Translations under genes and position numbers: made by a program
DNA from: Wurfbainia villosa
Taxonomy: Eukaryota > Streptophyta > Magnoliopsida > Zingiberales > Zingiberaceae
Direction of reading: 5' to 3'
Assembly (NCBI GenBank): GCA_025175895.1
Contig: CM045998.1
Span: 13,067,153 to 13,131,152, forward strand
Length of the DNA: 64,000 nt
Shown: piece by piece, positions 33,118 to 46,245 of the stretch
Layout: every line of letters begins with the position of its first letter
Numbering within the stretch: the stretch's first letter is position 1
Notes under the pieces: generated by a model
Database searches by the model: none
Told to the model about the DNA's origin: nothing
Seen by the model: only the letters and a program-made list of their open reading frames with translations

Positions 33118-34522
33118 TCAATATTTTTGAAAGGGAAATAAGCCTCCACGTGGGGTTTTATTGACTAAAATTGAGGTGCAACATAAAATTTCTTTGGTCC
33201 GAAGATTAACTAATAGCTCACTGTAGCAAATATGAAGCTGTCACTGCTCTTCTAGGACGGTCCTATACACTTTGAAAAAAATAAATAAATCACGGAAATT
33301 TTCATCTAAGACAGCGTCCCTTTGCATACATAGCAGATATTTTTACACCCATTGAAAATTACTCTGGTAATAAACACTCGTATAAATATCAATTACATCT
33401 ATCGGTAGTTCTTAGCGTGGTGACTAAAATACGATGATATTTATAGAGATGATGTGAATCGATTCTGAAAGAGGTGTCAATTTTTTTTTTTGGATTTATA
33501 TGACTCCTACATATCTTGATCGCCACGTTAAGGCTCATAGAATCCTTTATAATTTATCTTCCTCAAAATAGCCGTGGAACAGTTCGATGAAGATTATTAA
33601 CTTGACGATTCTAATCTTTTGTAAAGAATTACATCGATCCTAGAGGGCGAAGATTAATAGCCCAATTTCATTGGTTGCAGCCATATTTCGAAGTCCAATT
33701 GGGCTAACTTGTTGCAGATTATATGGGCTATCTTGCAAGCCCAATTTGTTAGGTGGGTGCTGACCAATTGAATGTGTTTTTTTTCACCATAATTTTATTT
33801 ATCTATAAACTACGCTTGTATCTGAGCAAGTGTCATCGTCCGATCATAAATTGATTTAGGCTAAGCTATATTACTTACGATTTAATCACTCCAATTGCTC
33901 TTAATTAGATATTAATTTTTCAATCATTTAAAAAATTTATTAGCAACAAAATAACTCAATATTCTACTAATTAAACTCTTCTTTCTCCTTAAATAGTATT
34001 TGAAAGTAAAAAAACAAATGAATTGACATAGTTAGTAATTATATTTAAGATCAATTCTCAATGAATATAAAATATTTATTGAATTTCTGATTTACTCCTT
34101 GCAAAAGAATCATTGTGTCATAACAAAGTACTTCATTATTATCTTCATTAAATTAAAGAGCCGACCATGAATGATTTTTGGTGTGAACATTATCGTATTT
34201 TATAAGTTGAAAGTAAATGAAAACCAACTTTGTTAGGACCGACTTAAATGAGGCCGTTTATGAACATTTAGTTCGTTCTCATCGTGATTATTTAAATTAA
34301 TTAACTCGTAGAGTAAGACCCCTTCTGAGGCATTTTAATCTGAAGAATAAAAAATACTTCCTAATTTGCACAAGTAGATGCACGTAAATAATTTTCTTTC
34401 ATCTATTTATTTAGGTAAAAGTTCCTTCGTAACTAAGTTAAAAATCCTTTCAGTCAGAGAAGATTTTGATTTAAATTGTTTTTGCCTAGAGCCACGAACT
34501 CGCAGTGTTCTCCAAATCTCTC
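33118..34522. other. AT-rich spacer between CA and the solo LTR
   Basis: No gene, RNA gene or recognisable element is visible. A short open frame at 34378-34575 runs into the solo LTR and is not supported. Confidence 0.45.
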
Positions 34523-37344
34523 TAATATCAGCAAAAATTAATCTAGCAAAAATTAATCTATCATTAGCCATATAACAGTTAGTACTGTAGTTCATCATAT
34601 TACATTCCAGACGCTCTGCGTCTTATCTCGTCTCGGTCATATCACATTCCAGATACCCCGCATCTCGGGTATATCACATTTCAGATACCCCGCATCTCGG
34701 TCATATCACATTCTAGGTGCTCCGCGTCTCGTCTCGGCTACATCATATTCCGGACGCTCTGCGTCTCGGCCATATCACATTCCAGACTCTCCACATCTCG
34801 TCTTGACTATATCATATTTAGGCATCTCGTGTCTCGGCAATTATCTTACATCTCGACAGTTGCACATTATCTCGAATATATGACTTCCCAATATAGGATT
34901 TATCTTATTTAGTCAGAAGACGTGACGGGTATTTCCTATTCATAGGGTCCACAAGGCAGTCTTTGTCAGTATTTTTCTGTTAGTGAAAGCCCTAGAGTCA
35001 ATCATGTGATGATTGTTGTATGAATTTTATTGTATCATATTCCTATTTATAAAGACATGCTTATTATATTTACTTGTATTGGTGCCAAATAACTAAATAT
35101 AATAACGTCCTTGAGTAGAAGGTTCTTATTTATATCAATCGATTGGTTGAATCGATAATGAGATGATATAGATAACACTACTCTTAATCATTCCTAGTCA
35201 ATTATTAACATTCAGGGACAATGTTAATGCGTAGAGACTAGCATGTAGGTCAACTCGATGACTTGATCTCATAAGTCATGGATATGAGATATCAATTTGA
35301 CACATGGGTATGCATTGGAGAATGTATACTGAATGACTCGCCATGAGAAAGTATCATGGATCGTTATATGAGTGACATATACTTTCTCATGTGACTATTA
35401 GTATGACTATTAGTCCTTGAACCTGAAGTCACCACGGTTCCCTACATAAGGAGTTGCATATTTTGGCTTCATCAAATGTCACCCGTAAATGGGTGGACTA
35501 TAAAGGCGATTACTGGGTATGTAAAAAATTATACGGAGGGATGTGAGTGATGTAGAAGGGATCTATCCCTCCTATATGACGGGAGTGACATCGTTATTCT
35601 TGATAGAGTGAGACCACGAAGTGCATGACCTTGCCCAAATAAGTCAATATGAGATATTGAGCTCATTTGATTAGAGTGAGTTTACTTGGAGTTCAAGATA
35701 TAAATTGTACCGAGAATGACACGGTCTATGCCTCAATTGGTCAATCTAGATGTCAAGGATAGATGGACATTATCACATATTGTGAGAGTCACAATTAGTA
35801 GTCACAAAGGTGATGTTGGATCTCAACATTCTTGTAACTTGGGTAGCAATGATGTGTTGCTAGATACCGCTCATTGCTTATGTTCCTAAATCGATTTAGG
35901 AGCATTGTCAACGTTACAAGAACCTATAGGGTCACACACAAAGGGCAATTAGATGGAGATTAAGTTCATATGATGAACCATGAGGATTAGGTTCATGGGA
36001 TGAACCAAATTGGATTAAGAGTAATCCAAATTAGACTAATTGAGTTAGACTAATTTGATTCAAGTATTGAATGAGTCTAATTTAGATTTGATTAATTGAG
36101 TCAATTTAAAATAATGAATAGAGATTCATTAAATCAAATTGACTTGAATCAAGTGGTTAGATTTGATCAACCATGGGAGATAAGAGGTCAAGTTTGACTT
36201 GACTTGAGAGGGAAGATGAATGGTCAATTTTGATTTGACCAATTGTCATGTCATGGTGACTTGACATGGGGGCCGACCAATGATGATGTTCCACATCATC
36301 ATGGACTCATCATGGGGTGTCACCTCATGAGGGAGACCAAGAGCCATTGGCTCTTGGAGTTACATGCATGCATGTAACTCCCCAAATAGTGGCCGACCAC
36401 TTTAGGAGGAGTAAGTGTGTGAAGTTATTTTGGATGTGAACTTCATCTTCTTCCTTGGATCTTCTCTCTTCTCAAGCTCTCCATCCTCTCTTCTTGCCGT
36501 GGACTTCAAGGAGTGCTAGCACACTCTTAGTTATCTTTTCTCCACCTATTGCTCGTGTGGATACCAATAGAGAAGTATACACTTGACACTCTCGAGTTTC
36601 GACAATCCGTTTGGACGAGCGGGATAAATGAAGGGCGTTGCTTCAAGGGTAAACTCTTAACATGTAGATCTAAAGTACATCTAAAGTTTTTTAAATGCGT
36701 ACATGTAGTTTTATTTACCTTCGCACGGATCCGTGACCGACTTTCGGGGTTTTCGTAACGCAAAAAGTGGTTTTTTGAGGCTCGGACAGTCCAACATTCT
36801 CTTGACCAGGGAACAGATATCTATACTGATTTTCAGAGGAATGTCTACCTCATTAATGAGAAGCTATCTTCCATCAACCACACGATGAGTATTAATGATA
36901 GTCCATGCGCCGACAATATTTATGAGGATAATTACCCATATTACTTCTCAAGACAAGCGTAAGATCTTGAAGCCATACTGTCCATACCGACCGTACTGTT
37001 TGACAGGAGGATTCTTTCCTATATATAACCCTCCTGGAGGAGGAGATCAAAGGTTCACGTATTCTCAACTGATCTCTTTCCATTGCTTTCACCACCTTCC
37101 TTCTAATCTCTACTTTGAGCGTTGGAGGGATCTCGCCGAGATCTCTCTCGGCGCTCTTAACCGCTTTTATCTTGCAGGATACGTCATTCGGTTGCTTCAC
37201 GTCATTCAACTCGACTCAAGGTCGGGACACCGCTCCAGCTCAACTCGGCTTTCCTTCCGAGTCATTTTCTTCTTCGTTCGAGTCGCTGATCCTTTGCCGC
37301 CTTTGTTACTGGACCTCTTGCCGTCTCTATCTCTATGAGCAACA
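34523..37344 (+). mobile_element. Tat-type Gypsy solo LTR, interrupted by another solo LTR
   Basis: The left part aligns with the start of the G2 LTR (repeated 'cattccagac-gc-c-gcgtctcg' motifs). The right part aligns with the rest: the ATTAATGA...CATCAACCAC region, a TATATATAA box near 37020, the CTCGCCGAGATCTCTCTCGG motif and the end ATGAGCAACA. No gag or pol adjoins either side. Flanking CTCTC (34518-34522) and CTCGC (37345-37349) differ at one base and are the likely target duplication. Without the insert it is about 1 kb, like the G2 LTR of 912. Confidence 0.7.
34978..36796 (+). mobile_element. Second solo LTR nested in the Tat solo LTR
   Basis: The unit starts TGTTAGTGAAAG, ends CAGTCCAACA, and interrupts the Tat LTR. 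The flanks TTTTC and TTCTC match at four of five bases. It contains no coding region and has a TATTTATAAAG-like box near 35042. Size and ends suit a Copia-type LTR, but the lineage is unknown. Internal repeats of the form 'gattaattgagt/aattgagttagac' occur near 36020-36130. Confidence 0.6.
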
Positions 37345-38199
37345 CTCGCGTTTGTCAGCACCTAAGGATGATCCTCTACCGGTTTTTATCTTCTACCTTA
37401 GTCACGAAAACGAGGAGATAAGCAGATCAATTAAGAGTTATCATATACATTCTAATAATGAGGGAGAATTTTGATTTTTTAAGACTCGATTAATATAATA
37501 TATATGTTAATTTGCAAAACGACTTGCGCTATGTTTGAATAGGATGAGAGGAAGGTTGTCAACAACGAAAAGAGAATACAGAGAAAAAGAAGGAAAGAGA
37601 GAGAAAATAAAATATTTTTTTTATTAGCATCGGTCTGAATTTTTGATTCGACTAGTTGTTGGAATGATCAGTCTGATTCTACGATTCTATGGAGATGCAT
37701 ATCTTTTCGATAATTGAACCGAAAGAGATCGAAATATATACAGATCTTCATCAATCATCTGAATGTATCGTATCCTGAGGGTAAAAGTAAAATATTTATA
37801 TTTTTCTTATTTGAGAGAGAAAAAAGATTTATTAATGTCACATGTATTACCTCATTTAAAAGGAAATTATAGGAAGAAGAATAAAAGTTAAATATAAAAA
37901 GTTTAAAAAATATTTTCATATCTCAATTTAATTTTTTTATAATATTAATATGTATTTTATAAATATAAATTAGATATTTTGAATAAAAAATTAATTTTTT
38001 ATATTATCATTTAAAATAGTTATTTCTTAGGATAGACAGATAAAGATTTCGACATAGATCATGTTTTCGTCGGAGACCTCAACAAAAAGAAAAGTATGGA
38101 GCTCGATGAGCATATATTTCGATAGAGAATAAGAGGAAAGGTAATGCTCAATTGGAAAGCTTAGGTTAAAGAAATTAAATAATTTTGATGAATTTATTA
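37345..38199. other. AT-rich spacer
   Basis: No gene or element is recognised. The start continues from the likely insertion target of the solo LTR. Confidence 0.4.
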
Positions 38200-39633
38200 T
38201 GACTTTGTCGTCGTTAGAGGAGGGGTGAATAGTGATTTATCCTCTCCATCGTTCATTGTGTTTGTGTACTCATCTATAGATCATTAGTACGCAGCGGAAA
38301 CAAAATATAAATGAAAATGAAACAACACACAAATACAAATCGATTTTTATGTAGTTTGAAATTTTCGATTTCAACTCCACGACCTAGGTCCTATGATAGT
38401 CCCAGTATCACTTTCTCCTTCTCGAAAATACGATTGCGATCTTGCTTGCTTGTAGCTTAGTTGCTTTGAATACCTTGGAAGGTCTAGAATGTAGCAACAA
38501 ATTCTCTTCTAAGTCTCCAAGAACTGATACTTTGAAATTTCCACGAAATCCTCTTTTATAGTCTTCATCAAGCTGATTTTCGCCTATCAGTCGACTGACC
38601 TTACCCCTAGTTGACTGGTCAATGGATCGTTGCGCGATCTGACGCTCCAATGGAATGATCTAAATCGAATTCTAGTCCATCAGATTACCACCCTTTCTGT
38701 GCCCTACTACAGTGTCACCAATTGACTAATCAATCCACTAATCGGTCGACCTTAGATAGTCGAGTTGTCAATAGAGTTTTAAACGCTACGACTGCTCAAA
38801 CAGTGACACTAGTCGACTATTCTTTGCCATCAGTCAACTGTCAAACTACCAGTCGACTAATCAACTTCATCAGTCAACTGTTTAACCAGTCGAGTTGGCA
38901 GTTGAGTTCTAAAACTCAATGTTTTCTCAAGCACTGTTACTAGTCGATTGACAAACTTTACCAGTCACTTATAGCTTAGTCTTAGCCTAGTTTCAAGTTG
39001 ACTCTCGCTTCATCTGGTATCCGATTGACTTCAACCTACCAGGACTTTCCTTATTCAGCATCTGATTACTCTTGATATGCGGGAACCTCTCTTGCTTAAC
39101 ATTCAGTCAATCGTGACCCACTAGGACTTCTCTTGCCAAACTCGATCTCCCTAACCGACTAGGTATTCTCTTGCCAAGTACGATCTTCCAGACCTACCGA
39201 GACTTCTTCTGTCAAGTACAGTCTTCTAGACCCACTAAGACTTCTCCTGTCAAGCACAATCACCCTTAACTTGTCGGGACTTCCCTTACTAAGCACAATC
39301 TCCTCAATTTGTCAGGACTTCACTTGCTAAGCACGATCTCCTTGATCTGTCGAGATTTCACTTACTAAGTCTCCATACTTAGACTTTCCCTTGCCAAGTA
39401 TCCATACTTGAATTTCCTTGTCAAGTATTCATACTTAGACTTTCCTTGCTAACTTCCAGTTGGATTTTACTCGTCAAGTCTCTAGTCAACACTGACCTCC
39501 TTAACTTCTCGGTCAATAACTTTATATAACTATGGATGTCTCATACCATCCAATTATATTGTCAAACATCAAAACTCTACTCGAGTCTCACTCATACTTG
39601 ATCAACCTTGATATGAAGTTAATTGCACAAACA
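38200..39633 (-). mobile_element. Sirevirus-like LTR, minus strand (solo or remnant)
   Basis: Read on the minus strand it starts TGTTTGTGCAATTAAC, preceded by GAGAGAT. It has the AGTCCAAG/TTGGCA-like repeats (39060-39480 on the plus strand) and CAGTCGACTG motifs (38580-38960). It finishes with GAACGATGGAGAGG...CACCCCTCCTCTAACGACGACAAAGTCA, like the end of the CB LTR. No internal region adjoins it. Flanking bases TATTA and ATCTC do not match, so no target duplication is seen. Confidence 0.65.
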
Positions 39634-40099
39634 ATCTCTCAAATATTTATTTGTTTGTGAATTAATATTTTAAAATATGGGTAAAATTAAAATACTAAAT
39701 ATTTAGATTTACCTTCCTCTTCCTTACACTCCAAATTAGGGTGTAAAAAAATCTTCTACTTTATGGATAAGAGAGGTTAAATCTTATCATTCCCTACCCT
39801 TCCCTCACTCTTATGCAAATAAACTCAAAGGTTTCTTTTCTCCTTATTTATCCTTCACCTCCTTCCTTTGGAAGCCTTAGGGTCTTTTTGGGAGGAGACG
39901 AGGAAAGGGGAGAGAAATATCCTCCCAGCCCCAGGTTTAGATCTTGGAGAGGGAGCCGCGCCTATCAATATCCTCCCAGGTCATGGCTTCCAAGTCAAGT
40001 CAAGTATGTTCAAGTCATTGAGAAGAGATCTCTTAGCATCTACACCATCAAATATGAATAAAGTGTTTTCGACGAGTATAACTAATTGGTCTCCATGGG
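39634..40099. other. Spacer before G2
   Basis: No supported gene is visible. Two overlapping short frames near 39813-40119 lack any recognisable motif and run into the G2 LTR. Confidence 0.4.
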
Positions 40100-41011
40100 T
40101 GATACTAGGAAAAAACTAACCTATGACTAGGCAAATAGTTGGATCTACCACGTCATCTATTATGTCGGACGTCCGGCGTCTTGGCTCGGACTTCTATTAT
40201 GTCAGACGCCCCGCGTCTCGGCTCGGGCTTCTATTATGCCGAACGACCCGCGTCTCGGCTCGGACTTCTATTACACCAGATGCCCCGCGTCTCGATTCAG
40301 ATTTCTATTACGCTGAATGCTTCTCGTTTAATCCACCTTATATCTCGGCAAAGACACGTCATCTTTGATATATGGCTTCTCCATATAAACTATCTTATTC
40401 AAACAAAGGGGAAGGCGGTCATTTGGTACTCCCAAGCTGACCTGGCTATCCTCATCATCATCTCTCTCCGACCAAAAGGCAGATGCCCATGCTGGGTTTC
40501 AGAGGAATATCTACGACATTAATTAGGAGTTATTTCCTATCAACTACGCGACATGTATTAATTGCAGCCCACGTGCTTGCAGCATTTATGAGAGTAATGA
40601 CCTTATTACTCTTTAGGCAGACGTATGTCTCTCTTGAGGCCATACCGCCCCTACCGATAGTACCCTTTGGCAAAGGAATTCTCCTTCTATATATAGCCTC
40701 CCCTAAGGGGGGAAAAGAGGTTCGCATATTCTTAACTTCATCTCTACATTTCTCTTCTTCATCTTCATACTAATTCCCTGCCTTGAGGGTTGGAGGGGCC
40801 TTGCCGAGATCTCTCTTGGTGCCCTTAACCGCTTGTGGTTTTGCAGGAGTTCCGTTTGGCTCGGCTCATCTCACTCGGTTTGGCCATCCGTGAAGGCGAC
40901 GTTTCATCTTTCTCTCAACCTTTCCCCACGTCAACCCTTCTTGTGCGAGTTGACGACCTTTGCTGCTTTCGCCACTGGGACACCTCATCATCATCGTCTC
41001 GACAAGCAACA
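40100..41011 (+). repeat. 5' LTR of G2
   Basis: 912 bases from TGATACTAGG to GACAAGCAACA. The first third has about six imperfect copies of 'gccccgcgtctcggctcgg' spaced by TTCTATTA. A TATATATAG box lies near 40690. It matches 59588-59869. Confidence 0.85.
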
Positions 41012-41015
41012 TAAT

Positions 41016-41033
41016 TGGCGCCGTCTGTGGGAA
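41016..41033 (+). other. Primer-binding site of G2
   Basis: TGGCGCCGTCTGTGGGAA. The first nine bases are complementary to the 3' end of tRNA-Asp. The rest is the variant often seen in Tat elements. Confidence 0.75.
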
Positions 41034-41061
41034 CCTAAACAATCAAACGCCTGAGGCAAAG

Positions 41062-42560
41062 ATGGGAGGCCAAGGAGCGAATTCTTGCAACCACAACTCC
41101 ACGGAAGAGAATCTGACAAGGGAAAGCATCATAGCCCTCATCAAAACCACTATGGAAGACGTTCTGCGTGATCTTCTGCCTCGAGGAAATACACCATTGC
41201 AGACTTCTCCCAGTCCGATTCAGGGCCCCACGCCAATTTCTGTTCCATCCACTTCGGCTCCCGCTGTCTCAATACCGACCGAGTTGTCATCATCAACTGC
41301 TTCATTGTCGCAATCTTCAAAGGAGGCACCTTCCTACACATCGACAGAAAGGGATCCCAAAAAGGGCAAGGCCTCAGTAGTCAGCACAGAATCTCCTCTC
41401 GCTCCCAGCATTATAGCCGACAAGATGCCAAAGTCCTTCAAGCAGATTTCCATAGGAGAATACAGCGGCTCGGCCGACCCAGAAGAGTACCTGGGGAGGT
41501 TCAAGAAGGCTGCGTTAATACATGACTACTCGGATGGAGCCAAATGTAAGGTCTTCTCTCTCAACCTGATTGGCTCCGCCCAAAGATGGTTCGACCGACT
41601 TTCGGTCGGATCCATCCATTCCTTCCAGGAGCTGGCTATGTTGTTCCTACAATGCTTTGCCAGTAGCAAGAGGTATTGCCGAACGACTCAGTACCTCATG
41701 ACCATGAAGCAGGGGAAGGGCGAATCCCTGAGAGACTACCTACATCACTTCAACCGAGTAGCTGTCGATGTCTCGGATGCCTCACCGAAGACCGCGATGA
41801 ATGTATTTTCTCACGGCCTCATAAGGAGAGATTTCTCTAAGTCATTAATGAAGAGGCCTCCTCTTCACTTCGAGGCTTTGTTGGCCAGAGCCGAAGCGTA
41901 TATCAATTTGGAGGAAGCTAAGAAAGCAGTCGATGGGCAGCAACAGACTGACCGGTCCAAACCTTAAATGCCGAGTCAGAAGGCTCCTCCACTACACCAC
42001 CGACCTCTCAGAGTCCCTCCTGTCTACCCTCCTCGACTTATGAAGGACGGGGTCGTTCATGCAGTGCAAGAGTGACCCCCCGTGGCAATGCAGCCCGAAC
42101 AGTGCGGCCCTTTATGCATCTTTCATCAGATATACGACCATTCAACCTGGGAGTGTCGTACTTTAGCTGAGAAGATCAGACAAGTAATGAGTGAGCAACA
42201 ACATACCCTCAACACTCCACTCTGCGGTGTAAGGCCCGAACCACGGGGTTATATCCAACGTAATCCGGCTAGAAGGGCTCCTCAACCGGCACCCGAACAA
42301 CAAAGGTTGGCTTAAATCCTGCGAGGGTCTCGAGAGGCTTCTCCGAGCAGGCCTATTTCTCAGCCCGAGTCATCGCAAAAACTCAACACTCCACACCAGG
42401 GAACAATCAACATGATCACCGGAGGAGCTACCGATGGGGAGTCAAATCGAGCCAGAAAGGCTCACGGGCGACGACTGGAAAATATGCAAATAAAAACCAA
42501 TCGAAAACCCGCAGATGGACCGACAATGAATTTTGGCCCTGAGGACCTGCGAGGGGTTGC
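41062..42560 (+). pseudogene. G2 gag
   Basis: Gag forms the particle of the element. ATG 41062 opens a frame that stays open for about 300 codons, to TAA near 41965-41967. A proline/serine-rich N-terminal region precedes the retrotransposon gag domain, which contains YSGSADPEEYLGRFKKAA (about 41462-41515) and SAQRWFDRL (41576-41602). The frame continues through stops near 41967, 42073 and 42313 into a zinc knuckle of the form C-x2-H-x4-H-x4-C (CIFHQIYDHSTWEC, 42115-42156). The N-terminal part is nearly intact; later stops block the protein. Confidence 0.85.
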
Positions 42561-42586
42561 AATCCCGCATGACAATGCCCTGGTGA

Positions 42587-45500
42587 TAAGAGCTACTGTT
42601 GCCAACTATGATGGCTCGAATCTTCGTGGACACAGATAGCTCAGTTAACATATTGTTTAAAGATGCTTTTGACCGTATGCAGCTTGATTTGGCTCGGCTC
42701 CAGCCAATGAACACCGCCTTATTCGATTTCTTGGGTCATGAAGTAACACCACTTGACCGAATCAATCTCCCCCTGTCTCTGGGAGAAGAGCCCCTTCGTC
42801 GGATGCGGATGACCACCTTCACCGTTGTAAACGCCACCTCAGCCTACAACATTATTTTAGGAAGGCCAGCCTGCATTCTTTTGAAGTCGCTGTCTCCACT
42901 TATCATCAGAAGATTAAGTTCCTCGTAGACAATCAGATAGGGGAAGTAGTTGGGGATCAAAAGGCTGCTCGAAGATGTTATGTGGAAGAAGTCTGAACCG
43001 GTCCTAGAAAAAGCTGGAAGACAGAAGGGGTTGAGGTATACACTTTGCATGAAGCCCCCTTGGAAGAGGCCATAGGTGAGGAAAAAATACAAGTATGGCT
43101 CGATCAACCCAAGTGAGTCGTCCGAGTGGCTGCAGACTTGCCAGTTGAGTTGAAACAGGAAGTTAAGGATTGCCTGGTCAACAACCGAGACATCTTCACT
43201 TGGCCAGATGAGCAACATCAGTGCATCCCTCGGGCCATTATGGAGCACAAGCTGAATATATTTCCTGGGGCTCGGCCCATCAAGCAGAAAAGAAGACACT
43301 TCGGACCAGAAAAAGACCAAATCATCCGAGCCGAGGTGCAGAAACTTTTGCAAGCTGGGTACATCCGAGATGTACAGTTCCTCGAGTGGTTATCTAATAT
43401 TGTATTAGTACCAAAATCGGGAGGAAAGTGGAGGGTGTGTATAGATTTCAGAGACCTCAATAAAAGCATGCCCTAAAGATTACTACCCCTTGCCTCGGAT
43501 AGATCAAGTAGTAGATTCCACTGCAGGCTGTGAGTTGATTTGTATGCTAGATGCCCACCAGTTGTATCATCAAATTTTGCTTGCCTTGGAAGATCAAGAA
43601 AAGGTCAGCTTTGTCACCGCAGGTGGCACCTTTTGCTACAAAGTCATGTCGTTCGGACTAAAGAATGCGGGAGCCACCTACCAAAGGCTGATGGATAAAG
43701 TGTTTCGGTCGCAAATAGGCTGAAACATAGAAGTATATATGGACGACATCCTCATCAAGTCCACCAAAGCGGAAAATATGGTAAGAGACATGACAGAAGC
43801 ATTCAACACCTTACGTCAATACGGAGTTCGACTCAACCCTGGCAAGTGCATATTCGGAGTCCGCGGAGGCAAGTTCCTAGGCTACATCGTCACTGAGCGT
43901 GATATTGAAGTTAATCCCGAAAAGACTCAGGCTTTACAGAACATGACTTCTTCTCGAAGTATTAAAGAAGTGCAAAAGCTGCTAGGCCGGATAACAACAC
44001 TCTTCAGATTCATCCCCAAGTCGGCTGAGCGGAGTCTCTCTTTCTTCAAAGTACTCCGCAAGTCGGCTCGGTTTTCATGGGATGAGAAGTGTGAACAGAC
44101 TTTCTCAGAGTTGAAGCAATATGTCGCCAAGCTGCCCACACTGGCCAAACCGATCCCGGGGGAAAGTCTGCAGCTGTATTTACCCTCTTCTGAGGAAGTC
44201 GTGGCATCAGTGTTACTCTGGCAGGAAGCAGGTAAACAACTGCCTATTTATTTCGTCAGTCATTTGTTAAAAGATCAGGTACACGACTCTAGAAAAGCTG
44301 GCCCTCGCTCTATTGATAACAACCTAGAAGCTCCGACCTTATTTCTTGTCCTATCCGGTCACGGTCTTAACTAACAGTGGCCTCGGAAGGATATTAAACA
44401 ACCCGAAAGCGTCTGCCCGCCTAATCAAATGGATCACTAAGTTAGCTGAATATGATATCCAGTATCAACCTCGTACGACCCTCAAAGCTTAAGTATTGGC
44501 GGCCTTCTTAGCCGAAATGCCCGGGCTAGAGAAGAATGAGGAGTGAAAAATATATGTGGATGACTCAGCAACTAAGCAAGGCAGTGGGGTGGGAATACTA
44601 TTGATATCCCCCCAAGGGGATGCCATCTGGATAGTTATACAGCTCAACTTTCGAGCTTCCAATAATGAGGCAGAGTACGAAGCTTTATTGGCGAGAATGC
44701 GGGCCGCCCATCATCTTGGAGCCACTCGGATTTCCATACATTTCGACTCACAGTTGGTCGTGGAACATCTTAAGGGGTCATTCGACATTAATAATCAGAA
44801 GTTGCGGCGTTATAGGCAAGCTTATCAGAAGTTGGCTTCGGAATTTCAGGAGATCACTCTGCACAAAATCCCCAGGACAGACAATCAAAAGGCTGACAAA
44901 CTGGCCCGCATGGCTAGTGCACTCACTGCCTAGAGCTTGGAGGACTTGATGGCCGAGATGCAGCTCATCTCTAACATAGATCAAGAGCCAATTGTGTCTC
45001 ACAACCCTCCGGACTGGAGACACCCCTTAATTGATTATCTCAAGGATGGAGTATTACCCGATGACAGAGCTGAGGCCCAAGTCGTCAAGAAAAGAAGCAC
45101 TCGTTTTGTCCTAATAGGCAACACATTATACAAGCGAGCTTTCGCTTGACCTCTACTCAAATGCCTCAGTCCTGAAGAAGCAGACTATGTTATGCGCGAG
45201 ATACACGAGGGCTGCTATGGAAATCATTCTGGAGGAGTATCTCTGGTGCGGAAAGTCTTGTTGGCCGGGTATTTTTGGCCTACATTATAGCAAGATGCCT
45301 CCCATTGCGTGCGGATATGTCTTAGTTGTCAAAAACATCAAAAATTTCTCAATAATCCGTCGAGCTGCTGAAAGCTTCCTCAGTGTCCTGCCCTTTCGAT
45401 AAATGGGGAATGGATATAGTGAAGCCGCTACCCATTGGGCCGAATCAAAAGAAGTTCCTGTTGGTAGCAGTGGACTACTTTTTGAAATGGGTCGAAGCCG

Positions 45501-46245
45501 AGCCACTGACCAAAATAACTGAAGAAACTGTGTTAAAATTCCTCTGGAAGAACATAGTGTGCCGATTCAGCATTCCGAGGAGGTTGATCTCGGACAATGG
45601 GCGACAATTCCAAGGCCATAAAATGAAAGAGTGGTGCCAACAGTTAGAGATTCAACAAGTCTTCACCTCGGTAGCCTACCTTCAGAGCAATGGGCAGGCT
45701 GAAGTCATTAACTGAGAGCTGATTTGCGGGCTTAAAACCAAGTTAGATCATATGGGAGGAAGCTGGGTAGAAGAGCTACCCAGTATCTTGTGGGCTTATA
45801 GGACTACCCCTAAAGACAACACTGACCTCACCTCATTTCATCTAGTTTATGGTGTTGAAGCTCTCGTCCCTTGGAAATCGGTATGAGATCATCCCGGGTA
45901 TCTGCCTATACACTCGACGATAAGGTCAACAGGGAAAAAAGACTATCTAAGCTGGACCTGGTATCTGAGGCCCGAGACCATGTGATCAGTCGAATGAATC
46001 CTTTCCGAAGAAAAATCGCCCAAGCTTATAACAGAAAGGTGGTACCTCGGTCCTTTCAATCTAGCGATTTTGTATGGAAAAAGGTTCAGGCGGCGGGGGA
46101 AGTTCGTAAACTGGCACCTCGATGGGAGGGCCCATACAAAGTTGTTAATAAACTTAGTTCTGGTGCCTACTACCTCTAGGATAGTGAGGGGAAAGAGCTT
46201 ACTCGACCCTGGAATGCTTTCCACTTGCGGCCTTATTATGTTTAA
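42587..46245 (+). pseudogene. G2 pol (protease, RT, dual RNase H, integrase)
   Basis: Protease has F-V-D-T-D-S-S-V (about 42623-42645), not the usual D-T-G. RT includes KWRVCIDFRDLNK (about 43427-43465), a frameshift near 43470, YHQILLALEDQEKVSF, and catalytic YMDDIL (43736-43753). The first RNase H degenerates after PIYFVSHLLKD (44240-44275). A second, archaeal-like RNase H covers 44550-44933: it starts V-D-D-S-A-T where V-D-G is usual, and contains SNNEAEYEALLA and PRTDNQKADKLARMAS. Integrase shows WGMDIVKP (about 45404), ISDNGRQFQ (45585-45611) and NGQAEVIN (about 45690-45713), so D, D and E are all present. The C-terminus has APRWEGPYK and ends with RPYYV and TAA. About eight stops or frameshifts are visible. 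Confidence 0.87.

Noticed and set aside
34378..34575. Possible host exon before the solo LTR
   Set aside because: Short, AT-rich, no motif, and the frame runs across the LTR boundary.
40100..46245. Endogenous pararetrovirus as an explanation for the RT-bearing regions
   Set aside because: LTRs, polypurine tracts, integrase domains and target duplications are present, and no movement protein motif is seen. These are LTR retrotransposons.
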